Origin: Cryptomeria japonica
Lineage: Eukaryota > Streptophyta > Pinopsida > Cupressales > Cupressaceae
Assembly (NCBI RefSeq): GCF_030272615.1
Contig: NC_081411.1
Coordinates: 826,760,897 to 826,824,896 of the forward strand
Direction: 5' to 3'
Length of the DNA: 64,000 bases
The first letter of the stretch is position 1, and every line of letters begins with the position of its first letter. Position numbers and translations under genes: made by a program. Below, piece by piece: positions 11,361 to 21,784 of this stretch. The notes below the pieces were generated by a model. It was not told the DNA's origin. It worked only from the letters and a program-made list of their open reading frames with translations, and did not search any database.

Positions 11361-11443
11361 TGGGACCAAGAGGGTGAAAATGACTCATTTGCACCAGCTA
11401 AAGAGGAGGATTTGTTGCTCTGGATAAGGTCACTTGCAGACAG

Positions 11444-11521
11444 ATGGCGAACATTCCAACGGTGGATCACCTTGGAGAACATGTACGCACATTTAGACGA
11501 CCGAAGGACGCAGGAGCAGCG
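11444..11521 (+). CDS. Antisense gene exon 1 in Gypsy-A (26 codons, remnant)
   Basis: An ATG at 11444 opens 26 codons (beginning MANIPTVDHL) ending in GCG followed by GTATGT, a good plant splice donor, in phase 0. The layout (TATA box, about 85 bp, short first exon, phase-0 donor) is the same as in Gypsy-B (46797-46877), where the gene continues into a plant mobile domain protein, and in Gypsy-C (63456-63530). In Gypsy-A I find no mobile-domain exon downstream on the plus strand before 13880, so this is most likely what is left of an antisense gene. Without splicing the frame runs to 11638. The exon call rests on parallel architecture, not on protein similarity, so it is tentative. Confidence 0.5.
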
Positions 11522-13879
11522 GTATGTATCTCGAAAACCCATATTTTGAATTTCGTGAATTTGACGCGGTTGCGGGACATTGAGGGGATGAGGAGGACAG
11601 AGGGAGCACCCAGTGACAGAGGCACGTACTCCTTATGACAGACAGTGGACATTATGTAGTTTGACATGTTGTAGTCAGCCTGCGGGCCATACTTGGGACG
11701 GACAGTCCGATTTTGTACTCTGACATTATGTGGATATATGATATGATATGCATCGATATGATGGATGCAATATGTTATGACTTATGTTTTTTTGCATGTA
11801 TGGATGACTTATGCACTGGTTTATGAACATGTATGGATGCATTTTTATGTATTTTTTTGATGTATTTATGAAATGAAAAATGCTTGATGTAATATGTGAT
11901 GGAATGCAAATGTACTAACCAAATGGATGCAGGATGCAGCATATGTGCTTGGATATCGGAGCACTAGACCGAACTGACTAGCCGACCGGATGGAAGAAAT
12001 GTTAGTAAGAAATGAGATAGAGGACAGTGAAAGATGACAAAAAAATTTGCTTTCAGTAATGCACTTTGTAGGTGAGAACCTTTATTTTTATTTAGCAAAA
12101 TGGATGCGTAGCATCGTGGCATTGAAGGCCAGAGCTGAAATGCAACCCTTTTTGTGAAAGACAGACACATCATAGACAAGCAACAATCACAATCAAAAAA
12201 GAAAAGGACCATGAACCATCCCGGTCACTCTAAATCACTCAGTGACATCATCGAGCAACATAGGAACATGACCGAAGCCAAAGATAAATCAATAAAAAGA
12301 TAAGACTCACAAATTCAAGCAAATCAGACAAACATCTTGATCTTCGTTGTCAAAAGTTGAACGTGCTGATAGGACGATCATGCTGTCTGGTTTCAGGAAA
12401 TGTGGTACCCTGTCTAAGACAGGACACAGTCTGGTTTCGAGTATACCACACCCTGTATAAGACCCATGATAATAGGAACAAGGACAAATGAATTGAAGAC
12501 AATATTCGGTTGATAAGACAAATGTGATCAGTTTGAGTGTTTGATTTGATTGAAAAGGTTCATCTGGTTAAAGCATGATTTCATTCAAGCACAGTGTGAA
12601 ATGGATTGCGAGTGTCGTTGGATGAATGCTCAGTGATTTGTCTATGCATAAAGGGAATACGTTATTGCAAAAATGCATGTTTTTGTGTTTGTTTTCGAGT
12701 TTTTACAATTTTTTTGTGTTCATTTTTTATTTTCAGGACTTTATTTGATTTTTAGAGATTTTCATTTTTTCAGTTTTTAGATATTTTTTCAGGACATTAT
12801 TCGATTTTTTTGAGATTTTTTCAGGACATTTTTAAATGTTTTTGAGATTTTTTCAGGACATTTTTCAATTTTTTTATGAAATTTTTTTCAGGACATTTTA
12901 AATTTTTAGAGATTTTGCCCCCAGTGTCTAGCAAGGCAAGGAATATGACAGGTGAATAAATAGGCTTGCTGAAATGATGGTGGATAGAAGGAAGATAAAG
13001 GCCTTTTATTATGGAGACAATACGGATGCAAGTTTCAAGGGCTATGGCGTGATGGGACAAGAGACTGGATATGACAATTGAAAGCAGTGACAGGGCATGA
13101 GGGACATGTCAAGAGGTTTTGGAAACCATGTTTTGCATTTCCCGTCCTTATGTCAGATCACGATCAAGGGACAAAAAAGGTGTATGGATAGTGATAAGAT
13201 ATGGATAGGAGAAGCAAGACCAAGAATGGATAAGGGACATGGACTGAAGGTTGGGATAAGATACGGGATAGTGGCAGAAAGTTGCAATAAGCTAGGGAAT
13301 AGGGATGAAAGGTTGTAATAAGCAAATGGATAAATCCCAAAAGCTATGATGGACTAAAAGCTGCAAATAAGATGCATGATGCTCATGAAGATCGTTAGCC
13401 TTGTCAAGATCAAAGTTGGAAAGGGAAACTAGACATGAGTGACAATAGGATATGAAGGGTAATGACATGGTATGATAGGATAATGAAGGGCAATAGGATA
13501 TGAAGGAGGAAATCTGCCCCCAAGTGTGGCGTGCAAGAAGTTCATAAATTACGCATGACGCTTGTTTGCCAAGTTTTCATCACGGTACTTGCCCAAGGTG
13601 CCTGTTTGCCAGGTTTTCACCAGTGGACGAATTATTTTTCTTTACCTTTTTCTTCTTTTGACTTTTTTTTTTTTTTTTCTTTTTCACTTTTTTTTTTTTT
13701 TTTTGTATTTTGACTTTTTCAATAGATGATAGACACATGATAGGGGATGGAAGAAGGACTCAAGCGTCTTTTTATTTGGATAGTAGCCTTGAAAAGAATG
13801 GACCATGACCTTTAAAAGTATGCTCAAAGATGTTGGTAGGATAAGGACATGGAAAATGACATGACACTAAGGCAAGGAT
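11522..13879. other. Gypsy-A non-coding 3' region
   Basis: 2.36 kb between the antisense exon and the ORF. It is rich in GGATATGA and ATGGATGCA-like runs (11700-11900) and pyrimidine tracts at 13640-13710, and includes the repeat at 12730-12915. Plus-strand frames up to 73 codons show no domain. No PMD, RT or integrase motif is visible in either strand. Confidence 0.6.
12730..12915 (+). repeat. Degenerate tandem repeat of TTTTTTCAGGACATTTTT units
   Basis: Five or so copies, about 35-37 bases apart, of a T-rich stretch ending CAGGACATT, followed by AATTTTTTGAGATT. Each copy resembles a 3' splice acceptor on the plus strand. It lies downstream of the antisense exon and could be decayed intron sequence. 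Confidence 0.65.
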
Positions 13880-16432
13880 TTATGCAAAGGATTGGACCAA
13901 AGGGATCGAAGGATGGAAAATATGTATTGGATAATGGATAGGGTGTTGGAAGAATTGGGCTTTAGTGGATGGAAATGAAGGAAAGATCGACATTGGCACA
14001 CACCTTGAGGGGTGATGGACTGATGGAGGAAAAATGTATCTCAGATTGTGAGATTTGGATGGAGGAATAGCTTGGGATTTTGGGACATAAGGGCCCAAAA
14101 TGGAAGAAGAAGGTGGCGGAGAAATAGACTTGGAAGGTTTGGATGGAGGAATAGCAACTTTGGATGCCAATTTTGATGTTTCTCTTTGTGCTTCAAGGAG
14201 CTTCTTGGGGATCCACATGGTTTTTGATTTTTCATGCTTTTGTGGTTCCTTGGAGTGCATTGCTTGCACAAGGGATTTAGGAACCCATATAGATCTGGAC
14301 TTTGCTTTATTTTGCTCAGTGGGCCTTTGTGGCCTTTTGGATATTTCTTTTTCTTTATAGATCATATTGTTCTTTGTTTTGACATGTCGATTATATTGGA
14401 CATGTTGATCCTTGAATACATGTGGATTGCTAGACTTATGATGCTTATACTTGGCATCCAAATTGCTTGGAAGAGGGAATGAATGTTGGTGTGGATGGGA
14501 ATGATATGGAGGCATGTGGGATGGATGGAAGGTTCTCCAGGATGTGTGCCTTTGTTGATGTTGCATAGGAGATGGAGGGATATAGGGACCTAGAATGGAT
14601 GGAAGCGATGATGGGGAAGGTGGACATTTGGATTTTGACTTTGAAGGGATACCAACGCCTTGAGTGTGAGCTCTGTAGCCATGACCATTAGTATACTCTT
14701 TCATATTGAGGAGTTCTTGCTCATGAAGGTCTACTCCTTTGCCTTTATGAATATCTTGACTTGTAGGATACTCTTTTCTTTGGGAAGAAGACGTGAGTCC
14801 ATTATGAGGTGGATGTGATATGCGAGAAATAATGAGATCTTGAAGTGGATCGGTTTGGACCAAAGTGGGAGAACCCATTATGCATGTTGAGGGTTCATGA
14901 ACATCTTGCACTGACACATTAGAATCATGAGGGGTATCAGGATCATGAGGGGGATCAGGATTGTGTAGTGGACATGGTTCAATGACAGGCTCTTCAAGAG
15001 ATGGAATGGGAGAAATAATGGGATCACCAAAAGAAATGTGATCTTGGAGTGGATATGGAGCATTAGGACAAGGAGATGGAGGAACAAGTGGATCTTGTGG
15101 AGGATCTGAAGGAATAATTTGATCTTGACAAGGAGGAAGATCATTGGAATCCTCTTTAAAGGTGCTTTGCTCTTGACTTTCAATGGGATCATCGGAAAGA
15201 ATGGAAGGGATATCTTGATCTTTCTGAGGAAGTGGAATATCAATGGGATTTGAAAGGACATTGTGTTCATGAAATGGAAGGGGATCATTTGGGATTGGAT
15301 AGACTAAGATATCTTGATCTTGCTCGAGGAGTGGAATGTCAATAGGACTTTGGATAGGATGGACAAGAATAGGAGAATCATCATGAGTGTCTGGGAACAT
15401 GGGATCCTGGTCAACAATTGGATGGGATGATAAGGTTTCAGGATCTTGATCTTGATTTTCTTTAGGACTCATTTCTTCATGCTCTAAATTATCCTCTTGA
15501 CATGAGGTTGGACTTTGGATATGCATGGAGGATTCTGACAAGGAATCAATGATTTGGCATGAAGGGGATGCACTTTGAACATTTGTAAGATCAGACATTC
15601 CAATCGTAAAACTTTCTTGCATCTTAGATTTGGATCCACTTTTTGGTATTCGAGGAATCACTTCTTGTTGAGGCACACCTGTCATCACCATTTGTCTGGC
15701 CTTCATTTGATCTGGTGTTAAAGGTGTTGCATTAAACAATGGATTGTTTATTATTTTGAATGTGGACTTTTGAGGAATAGTCACTGTCAATGCCTTTGAA
15801 GCACGCTTACTCATCAAGGTAGGTTGGGTTTCTTGTTGCACATGTTCTTCATTTGGATGCGGAGAGAAACTTAACAACTCACCGCCTTGTTGTTTTTGCA
15901 CATTAATTTGCTTACTCGAGGAGGTCACATTACTCATCATGTCAAGATATTTTTGTGGGAACCTCTTAAAGACCTTATTCAAGAATTTATCCATCTTTTT
16001 TGTCAACTTTGGATCCTTAAGGAACATAACAACATCATCAGAGGCATCGAAATCTAATGAAGAATCTAGTAAAATATTTGGATTTGTTTCTTGTTGAATG
16101 CCTTGATCTGAACCAAATCCTTGTGAGAGAGTTTGTTCTTCATACAATGTTTGTATTTCCTGTTGCAAGCTGGACTGATTCCAATTGAAAGGTGCATTTC
16201 CTTGTGGAGTTGGTGGGACACTCCCTTGTCTTGGTTTCATAGGTACAAACACTGGTTCATATAATGGTGGTGGTCCAAGTTGAATTGTTCCATATGGTGG
16301 TAGAGATGTGTTTGATGAACCTTCAACTTGCACTGTTTGACTAGTTTGAAACTGCGAATTTGCTATGTTGTCCATGGGTTGATACATTGGTTCACTCATC
16401 TTCTTAGATCTTGATCTTGTCTCAACAGGCAT
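13880..16432 (-). CDS. Intact 850-residue ORF of Gypsy-A, function unknown
   Basis: A single uninterrupted frame of 850 codons, starting MPVETRSRSKKM. The basic opening 'TRSRS' is like the start of many plant gypsy Gag proteins, but I see no Gag capsid core, zinc knuckle, D-S/T-G protease site or polymerase motif. The N-terminal third is Gln/Pro-rich, with a short helical stretch near residues 138-165 (LKDPKLTKKMDKFLNKVFKR). Residues about 300-560 are strongly acidic and Pro-rich, with repeated DPIxxP, QDQDI and SDPPQDP patterns. The last third is His/Pro/Ser/Lys-rich (for example SKSKSKCPPSPSSLP). It is probably mostly disordered. It is the only long intact coding frame in the window and sits in the youngest element, which argues that it is or was recently expressed. 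It may be a Gag-derived packaging or nucleic-acid-binding protein; that is a guess. Confidence 0.75.
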   Translation of the reverse strand: MPVETRSRSKKMSEPMYQPMDNIANSQFQTSQTVQVEGSSNTSLPPYGTIQLGPPPLYEPVFVPMKPRQGSVPPTPQGNAPFNWNQSSLQQEIQTLYEEQTLSQGFGSDQGIQQETNPNILLDSSLDFDASDDVVMFLKDPKLTKKMDKFLNKVFKRFPQKYLDMMSNVTSSSKQINVQKQQGGELLSFSPHPNEEHVQQETQPTLMSKRASKALTVTIPQKSTFKIINNPLFNATPLTPDQMKARQMVMTGVPQQEVIPRIPKSGSKSKMQESFTIGMSDLTNVQSASPSCQIIDSLSESSMHIQSPTSCQEDNLEHEEMSPKENQDQDPETLSSHPIVDQDPMFPDTHDDSPILVHPIQSPIDIPLLEQDQDILVYPIPNDPLPFHEHNVLSNPIDIPLPQKDQDIPSILSDDPIESQEQSTFKEDSNDLPPCQDQIIPSDPPQDPLVPPSPCPNAPYPLQDHISFGDPIISPIPSLEEPVIEPCPLHNPDPPHDPDTPHDSNVSVQDVHEPSTCIMGSPTLVQTDPLQDLIISRISHPPHNGLTSSSQRKEYPTSQDIHKGKGVDLHEQELLNMKEYTNGHGYRAHTQGVGIPSKSKSKCPPSPSSLPSILGPYIPPSPMQHQQRHTSWRTFHPSHMPPYHSHPHQHSFPLPSNLDAKYKHHKSSNPHVFKDQHVQYNRHVKTKNNMIYKEKEISKRPQRPTEQNKAKSRSIWVPKSLVQAMHSKEPQKHEKSKTMWIPKKLLEAQRETSKLASKVAIPPSKPSKSISPPPSSSILGPYVPKSQAIPPSKSHNLRYIFPPSVHHPSRCVPMSIFPSFPSTKAQFFQHPIHYPIHIFHPSIPLVQSFA

Positions 16433-18053
16433 GTCACTTATGCAAATGCAATGTTTTTTGGAATTTTCAAGGATAATGTATGATATGCAACTAAATGCAA
16501 ACTAGATAGACGAGCATGCAATCTATGTTTTTGGTTGTTTTGAAGATTTTGACAAACTTTTGAAATGCAAATCTAAAAAGAGACCCTTAGTAAATTGAAA
16601 TGATGTCTAGACCTCAAAGGACAAAAGGACTTAATGGACAAAGGACAAGATGACAATGTCTCCCCTATATGCCTGGATACTAAGCTAGGTTTGATGAAAT
16701 GATATTGATGACAAAAGGACAAAAGGTTGACAAGGTCTAGACTTCTTAACAATGACTTAGGGTTTATCAAAGATTTGGATTACTCAAGTATGACAAGACC
16801 TAGTTTTGGCACTATATGCAAAGGGATACTACTATGCAAGTGACCCTAATATGATATGATAATGACCTAAGCTTAATGAAGAGACCTAGGGTATGCAAAT
16901 ATGAATGAATGACAATGATATGACTTTGATGCAAGAGGACATATGCAATTGGATGACTCTTATTGATATGCAAAGGAATATGACCTAGGTGGAACTTAAC
17001 CTTGGTACTTGACAATGAACTTTGCAAAATGCAACTTAGGATGAACTTAAATGTAAGTGACATGCATGTTGAGACAAAATTTTGAACAATGTTTGACAAC
17101 CATATTTGAAGGTGTTTTGAAATTTGTTGGATGAAATGCTCTTATGTTTAACCTTGTTTTGAATCAATTTGTCTTGTTTTTGAAATGATATGCAATTTAA
17201 CTTTTGACAAGAAAAGAATACAAGATATTGCAACTTAGACTCAAGACACTCATGCTCATTTTCACATTTCTTATGGTAGGCAAAGACATTAGGTACTTGA
17301 GAGGTAGACTCATTATGGGATTCAAGGAGAATACATAGATGCTTGACCCCACGGGCTCCCCTCCATGACACTCACTTCTCAGGGCAGCCAAGCATCAGTC
17401 CCCATGGAATCTCCCCATGGCGAACTTAGTATCTCTTCCAAGTATCCGAATTTGTCCTTCTCAAGCAACTAGAAGGGTTTTTGGCCTCTAAAAACAAGGT
17501 GTGTAGTAAGGATTTCTGTTAAGCATTACTCCTTGATGTCATGCAAGCATGATTGAGACATTAAGCCCATCAAGATACCAAACAAATGTAGTCGCGCAAG
17601 GGCGATTTAGACCAAGAGGCCCTACTTAGATGTTGATATGAGAAAGAGTTCAAGGGTCATCACTTCCCAAGTAACTACAATTCCCATGTAACACTTCCTT
17701 CAAAGCTTTCGCTCATCGGGTATTTTTTTATAGTGAGTTAGAATGCCAAGGAATTCTAGCCGTACTCACTTTGGGTCGTCCCCTTCTCACGATTATCACT
17801 TGCTTGCTAAAGCAAAGTGGTCAGGAAGGCAGACCCTCTAATGGAGACACTCAATCAACAACACAAGCATGGTATCGAAGATCTGGATTTCTGATCACCC
17901 TATGAAGGATGAGAGCATACTCTCCTACTCCAATGTCATACTTAACAAACAAAGCAAACAAAGGTTCATTTCCACCTATTTATAAATCACTAAGTGCCTA
18001 ATTAAAAATCTCAAACACACAATTTGGTTGTTTCTCCAAGGCAACCTACAAAA

Positions 18054-18183
18054 CACATGTCAGAAGTTTGATTTGTTGTCTTTGACCATCGAATCTGCAT
18101 AGCACATGTTAGTAGTTTGATTTGTAGTCTTTGACCATCGAATCTGCATAGCACATGTTAGTAGTTTGATTTGTAGTCTTTGT
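18054..18183. repeat. Three-copy 49-bp tandem repeat
   Basis: CACATGT starts at 18054, 18103 and 18152, exactly 49 bases apart. The shared unit reads CACATGTTAGTAGTTTGATT and continues TTTGACCATCGAATCTGCAT; the third copy is partial. Confidence 0.9.
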
Positions 18184-18489
18184 CATGCGTATGCCAAGAT
18201 CCTGCACAAATAATTAGTACCAAAATCCAAAGCACAGATGATCTGATTTATGAAAACTATCAAAATTTCAGTCCACTTTGAGAAGGCATAACTTTCTCAT
18301 CCTAGCTCCGAATTACAAACCATTTGATGCGTTGGAAAGGTATTCAAATAATCTAGAACCAAATTTCGGAAACATCAATGATATCTCATCATGTCCAAAA
18401 ATGCACTGAAGACCCTCAAAATTGCAATTTACTAAAACATATAAAATTTTGGAAAAATTAGAAAGCAAAAAAACTGCATTTTTCACCTC

Positions 18490-18640
18490 TGTTCTGGACT
18501 TTACACAGGCGCAGAAGTCAGGACACAAGCGCAGGATGTCTAACACAGGCACAGAATGTTTCAACACAGGCGCAAGATGTCTCAACACAGGTGCAGAATG
18601 CTTCACACAAGCGCAGAAGTCTCCAGAATACCCTGCACGG
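18490..18640. repeat. About 21-bp minisatellite (ACACAGGCGCAGAATGTNTCA)
   Basis: Six to seven degenerate copies of a unit based on ACACAGGCGCAGAATGT in the Gypsy-A leader just inside the PBS. It is GC-richer than its surroundings. Confidence 0.8.
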
Positions 18641-18717
18641 CTCTGTTTTTGAGTTTTCGACCTGCAAATCAGCTTAGAAGCACTCCAAAACACAGTAAGA
18701 TGGTTAGAAGGTTAGTA

Positions 18718-18735
18718 TTCACGTCGGGTTCACCA
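18718..18735 (-). promoter_or_regulatory. Gypsy-A primer binding site
   Basis: The minus strand reads TGGTGAACCCGACGTGAA, five bases inside the LTR. It is identical to the Gypsy-B PBS (38006-38023) and one base different from that of Gypsy-D. I cannot name the tRNA with confidence. Confidence 0.85.
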
Positions 18736-18740
18736 ATTAA

Positions 18741-20025
18741 TGTAGCGTAGAAATTAGGAATCATCAAAAGATAAGTAGATCAATCAAAACGCAAGACATG
18801 ATAACTTAATCATAAGAACACTCATTGAAATGAACCTAATTCCAAAGCACATTCAATGGAGGTATGAAAACAAAGCATTCAAAATGAAAATTATGCAAAC
18901 CAGACGTAGAATTGAATACTCCTTCCATGCGGCTCCATTGTTGTTCTTTCCTCTTCAATGGGTTTGTGGATCTCACCTACAAGTGCACACACAATTGAAA
19001 GCAAGATTGATGAAAAGCTCAAGAGTACTAGAAGCGTAAGTTCAATAGTCTGATAGGAATTCGGATTAAGGATTCGAAGGATCAAGGGTTTTGATTGAAA
19101 ACAACATCCAATTTATAGGGAAATTGGAGAAATGAACAAATTAGCATGATAGTGATTCGAATGGAAATTCAAATCAAGAATAGCAAAATTATGACATGTT
19201 GCTATGCAAAGATTTATGACAATTTTATGACAAATTCTATGACAAATTGCTATGTCAAGACAAATTCTATGACAAATTGCTATGTCAAGAGTATGACGCA
19301 TGAAGCACAAAAATAGGGAGCACTAAAGACAATTTAATTAGGTGGAATTGCAATTAGGAAATTAGAAAATAGGTGGAAATTAAGAATTAGAAATTAGAAA
19401 TTAGGAAATTAATGAAAATTAGAAATTAGTGAATTAATCAATAATTTTTTATTTATTAATTAATTCATTCACAAAGAGGAACAATTAGCCAATTAAATGA
19501 ATATTTAATTGTAATGAGAAGACTTAGGATAAATAAATAAATTATTTAATCCTAAAGGAAGAAAATGATAAGCAAGGTTAAATGACTAAATCATGAAACC
19601 CTGGAAGACGAATTAGGTCTTGAAAGATAATTGACTCGATTTGATTTGATTTTGGATTGATAAATGACCAATGTGATAAATGATTTGGTTGATAAATGTG
19701 CCAATTGACAAGGAACAATGACAAATTGATCCAAATTGACATAATTGAAAAAGGACAAGGACCGATGACGAATCGATCGCAATATGACAAGATTGACAAG
19801 GACAAAGATCGACCAAAATCATGATTAAAGATTGCTATCGACAAGACCTAATTCAAAAGCGAAACAGATGAAGAATGCAGAAGAATGACTCGATGCTCGC
19901 AAATGATAAAGATCAAGTGCGTGACATAGGAGAAATGTTAATGCGACGCAAAAACCTAAAATGAGGCAATGCGCAAATGTTAAAGTATGACTTCCGCAAG
20001 CGTTGACCATTTTTAGGTGTCTACA
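18741..20025 (-). repeat. Gypsy-A 5' LTR (right copy)
   Basis: 1285 bp, TGTAGCGTAG...GTGTCTACA in plus orientation. A minus-strand TATA candidate is at 19112-19117. The same length as the left copy, and about nine transitions between them, indicate recent insertion. Confidence 0.95.
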
Positions 20026-20030
20026 CTATC

Positions 20031-21445
20031 TTTATAACATTATTTTTTCATTGATGTCAAGAAATTGATTTTCTAATTTAGTATGATGTTACCATATCTT
20101 GAGGAGATTGATTTGAAGAGAATTAAGTGGTCGGTAAGTGACACAGAAAGAATATGAATAAGGGGAATAATTTTTTCAATGGGCAACTATTACCGAGTTA
20201 GACAATGATGAGATCATGATATTTAGATTGTTTTGATATCCTACATATGTTGTAAATTGTAAGGTTAATACTATATTATATCACCAAGCAAAGAACCTAG
20301 TCGATAAACCCTAAGGAACCTAGTCAGTAAACCCTAAGGTTATCAATATCGATTAATGAAGGTGCAATGTTTACCGAGGAAAGTTTAGTATTTACCGATT
20401 TGCAACTGAGTTATGACAGAGCACATTGAATGAATAAAAGCATTATTTAATGAAGGACAATGATGAGCTAGAGATGTATAAATGATTGGAATGTCACGCA
20501 TGAAGTTTGTTAAGAATCTATGGCAATGAAAGATTAGCAGGAAGATCTACAGTGCAGATTGAACCGCAATAACCTTGTGCAAGTTCCAAGAAAGGACTGC
20601 AAGTCACAAGGCAAGGTAAAATGTTTTCAAATCAAAAGATGCATTGAACCTGGTCAAGATTGAAGATTTGATGGCTAAGATTGATCATGGGAAATGTGAT
20701 CAAGGAGATTAAGCGGTTAGAAAATTGTTTATAAATAAGAAATTATTGGTAAAAAATGTATGTGGGCAAGTGTAAGCACATGGATGCTACATAGTGATTA
20801 CCGAGCACAGAAGCTTGAAGACCTATTTGAATAAAGAGAGTAAGGAGCCTAGCAGAAGACTAGATAAGTCTTAAGACTAGATTGTTTTGAGCAAATAAGA
20901 ATCTGCTTTAGCATTTTAGATGTGAAGTTGCAGATATATTTACTACTATTGTTTATTCTGAATAACAGAGAAATCTCTTAACCAAGTGGACTTAACAGTC
21001 TTATTTGTTAACCCTCTAGCAAGGTAACATTCTAAATGAGTGTTTGAAATCCTTTGACAAGGTCATCTCTAACAAAGTGAAGATCCTAATATATCTAAGG
21101 GAAATCCCTTAACTAGGTCACATCTAGCAATGTGTTTTTAATCTTTAACATGATTTGCTTTTAACCGAGCATACTCTAGAAGAGTATATTTCTTAGTGGG
21201 TCCGAAATCCCACAGTGGTTTTTCCCTATTTGGGTTTCGACGTTAAATCTGGTGTTATATGTGTTATGATGATTATGTGTTTATGAGTTTGCATGTTTAG
21301 CAGTTTTTGGTAATATTGCTGAAGCATATGTTACCAAGGTTGAATCTGTTGATTTTATGGAAGTTTAATTTTGTATGATTCACCCCCCCCTCTCATCTTG
21401 TTAGCTATTAGCATCAGTACTTTACAATTAGTATCAAAACTATCA
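20031..21445 (+). repeat. Copia-2 3' LTR, part 2
   Basis: Continues the LTR broken at 9794, from TTTATAACATT to ACTATCA, followed by the TSD ACAAC at 21446-21450. It aligns along its length with the 5' LTR but has lost several of the ACCGAG hexamers through single transitions. Confidence 0.93.
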
Positions 21446-21450
21446 ACAAC

Positions 21451-21755
21451 ATCCTAAAACTCCATCAGAAGTTGTACCAACACCAATTATGCAATGCATC
21501 AAAGATCTCCATCAAATTCTCTAGCAGTGAAACCCTCACCGAAACTAGAAACCAATGTTCTAGGTAAGCAGGATAGCATCCCATAACCAAACCAAAACTA
21601 ACTGACCAAATATGAGTATAAGCATCATGAACAAGCTAATTTCATCACTATATTATACCAGAGTCAACTGAATCATGTCGGATCCATGTTAACCAAAAAC
21701 TACTCAACCGATCAAGACCAAAAGGCTGTCGATAAAGAATCCAAACAGCTAGTGT
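21451..21755 (-). mobile_element. Copia-1 5' LTR, part 2
   Basis: Sequence that continues Copia-1 on the far side of the Copia-2 TSD. It probably ends near GTGTTGACATCAATG (about 21750), which resembles a copia LTR terminus, but I cannot fix the boundary because no second LTR copy is in the window. Confidence 0.5.
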
Positions 21756-21784
21756 TGACATCAATGAGAAAACATCTATGCAAC

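Larger units (their letters stand above)
16433..18717 (-). other. Gypsy-A 5' leader
   Basis: 2.28 kb between PBS and ORF on the minus strand. No coding domain is visible; the longest minus frames (111 and 126 codons) look random. It contains two minisatellites (18054-18183 and 18490-18640) and a patch of mixed sequence at 17340-17900. A long leader without coding is common in large non-autonomous LTR elements. Confidence 0.65.
9795..20025 (-). mobile_element. Gypsy-A: young non-autonomous LTR element on the minus strand
   Basis: 10,231-bp element flanked by a perfect 5-bp TSD CTATC (9790-9794, 20026-20030), with two 1285-bp LTRs differing at about nine positions, all transitions. The polarity is minus: the PBS is inside the right LTR (18718-18735) and the polypurine tract inside the left LTR (11080-11093). 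Order on the minus strand: 5' LTR, PBS, a 2.3-kb leader, one intact 850-codon ORF, a 2.8-kb non-coding region, PPT, 3' LTR. No RT, integrase or RNase H was found, so movement would need enzymes in trans. A short antisense gene start lies near the PPT. LTR type and PBS match Gypsy-B and Gypsy-D, so assignment to gypsy is by inference. Confidence 0.93.
3526..21445 (+). mobile_element. Copia-2: Sirevirus-like copia element, interrupted by Gypsy-A
   Basis: Complete LTR copia element of about 7.7 kb once the Gypsy-A insertion (9795-20025 plus one TSD copy) is removed. Parts in order: 5' LTR 3526-5040, PBS 5043-5054, Gag-PR-IN-RT-RH in one decayed reading frame 5105 to about 9300, three polypurine tracts between 9487 and 9690, and a 3' LTR in two pieces (9693-9794 and 20031-21445). 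The TSD ACAAC flanks it. The repeated GGGGGAGA tracts before the 3' LTR and the iMet PBS are features described for Sireviruses, so I place it there by inference. All coding parts are broken. Confidence 0.92.

Noticed and set aside
11268-11549. 93-codon plus-strand ORF in Gypsy-A
   Set aside because: It overlaps the TATA box and the better-supported exon 1 in another frame; its composition is unremarkable and nothing similar is seen in Gypsy-C.
14100-14482. Plus-strand ORFs of 86 and 82 codons inside the Gypsy-A ORF
   Set aside because: Shadows of the intact 850-codon minus-strand frame.
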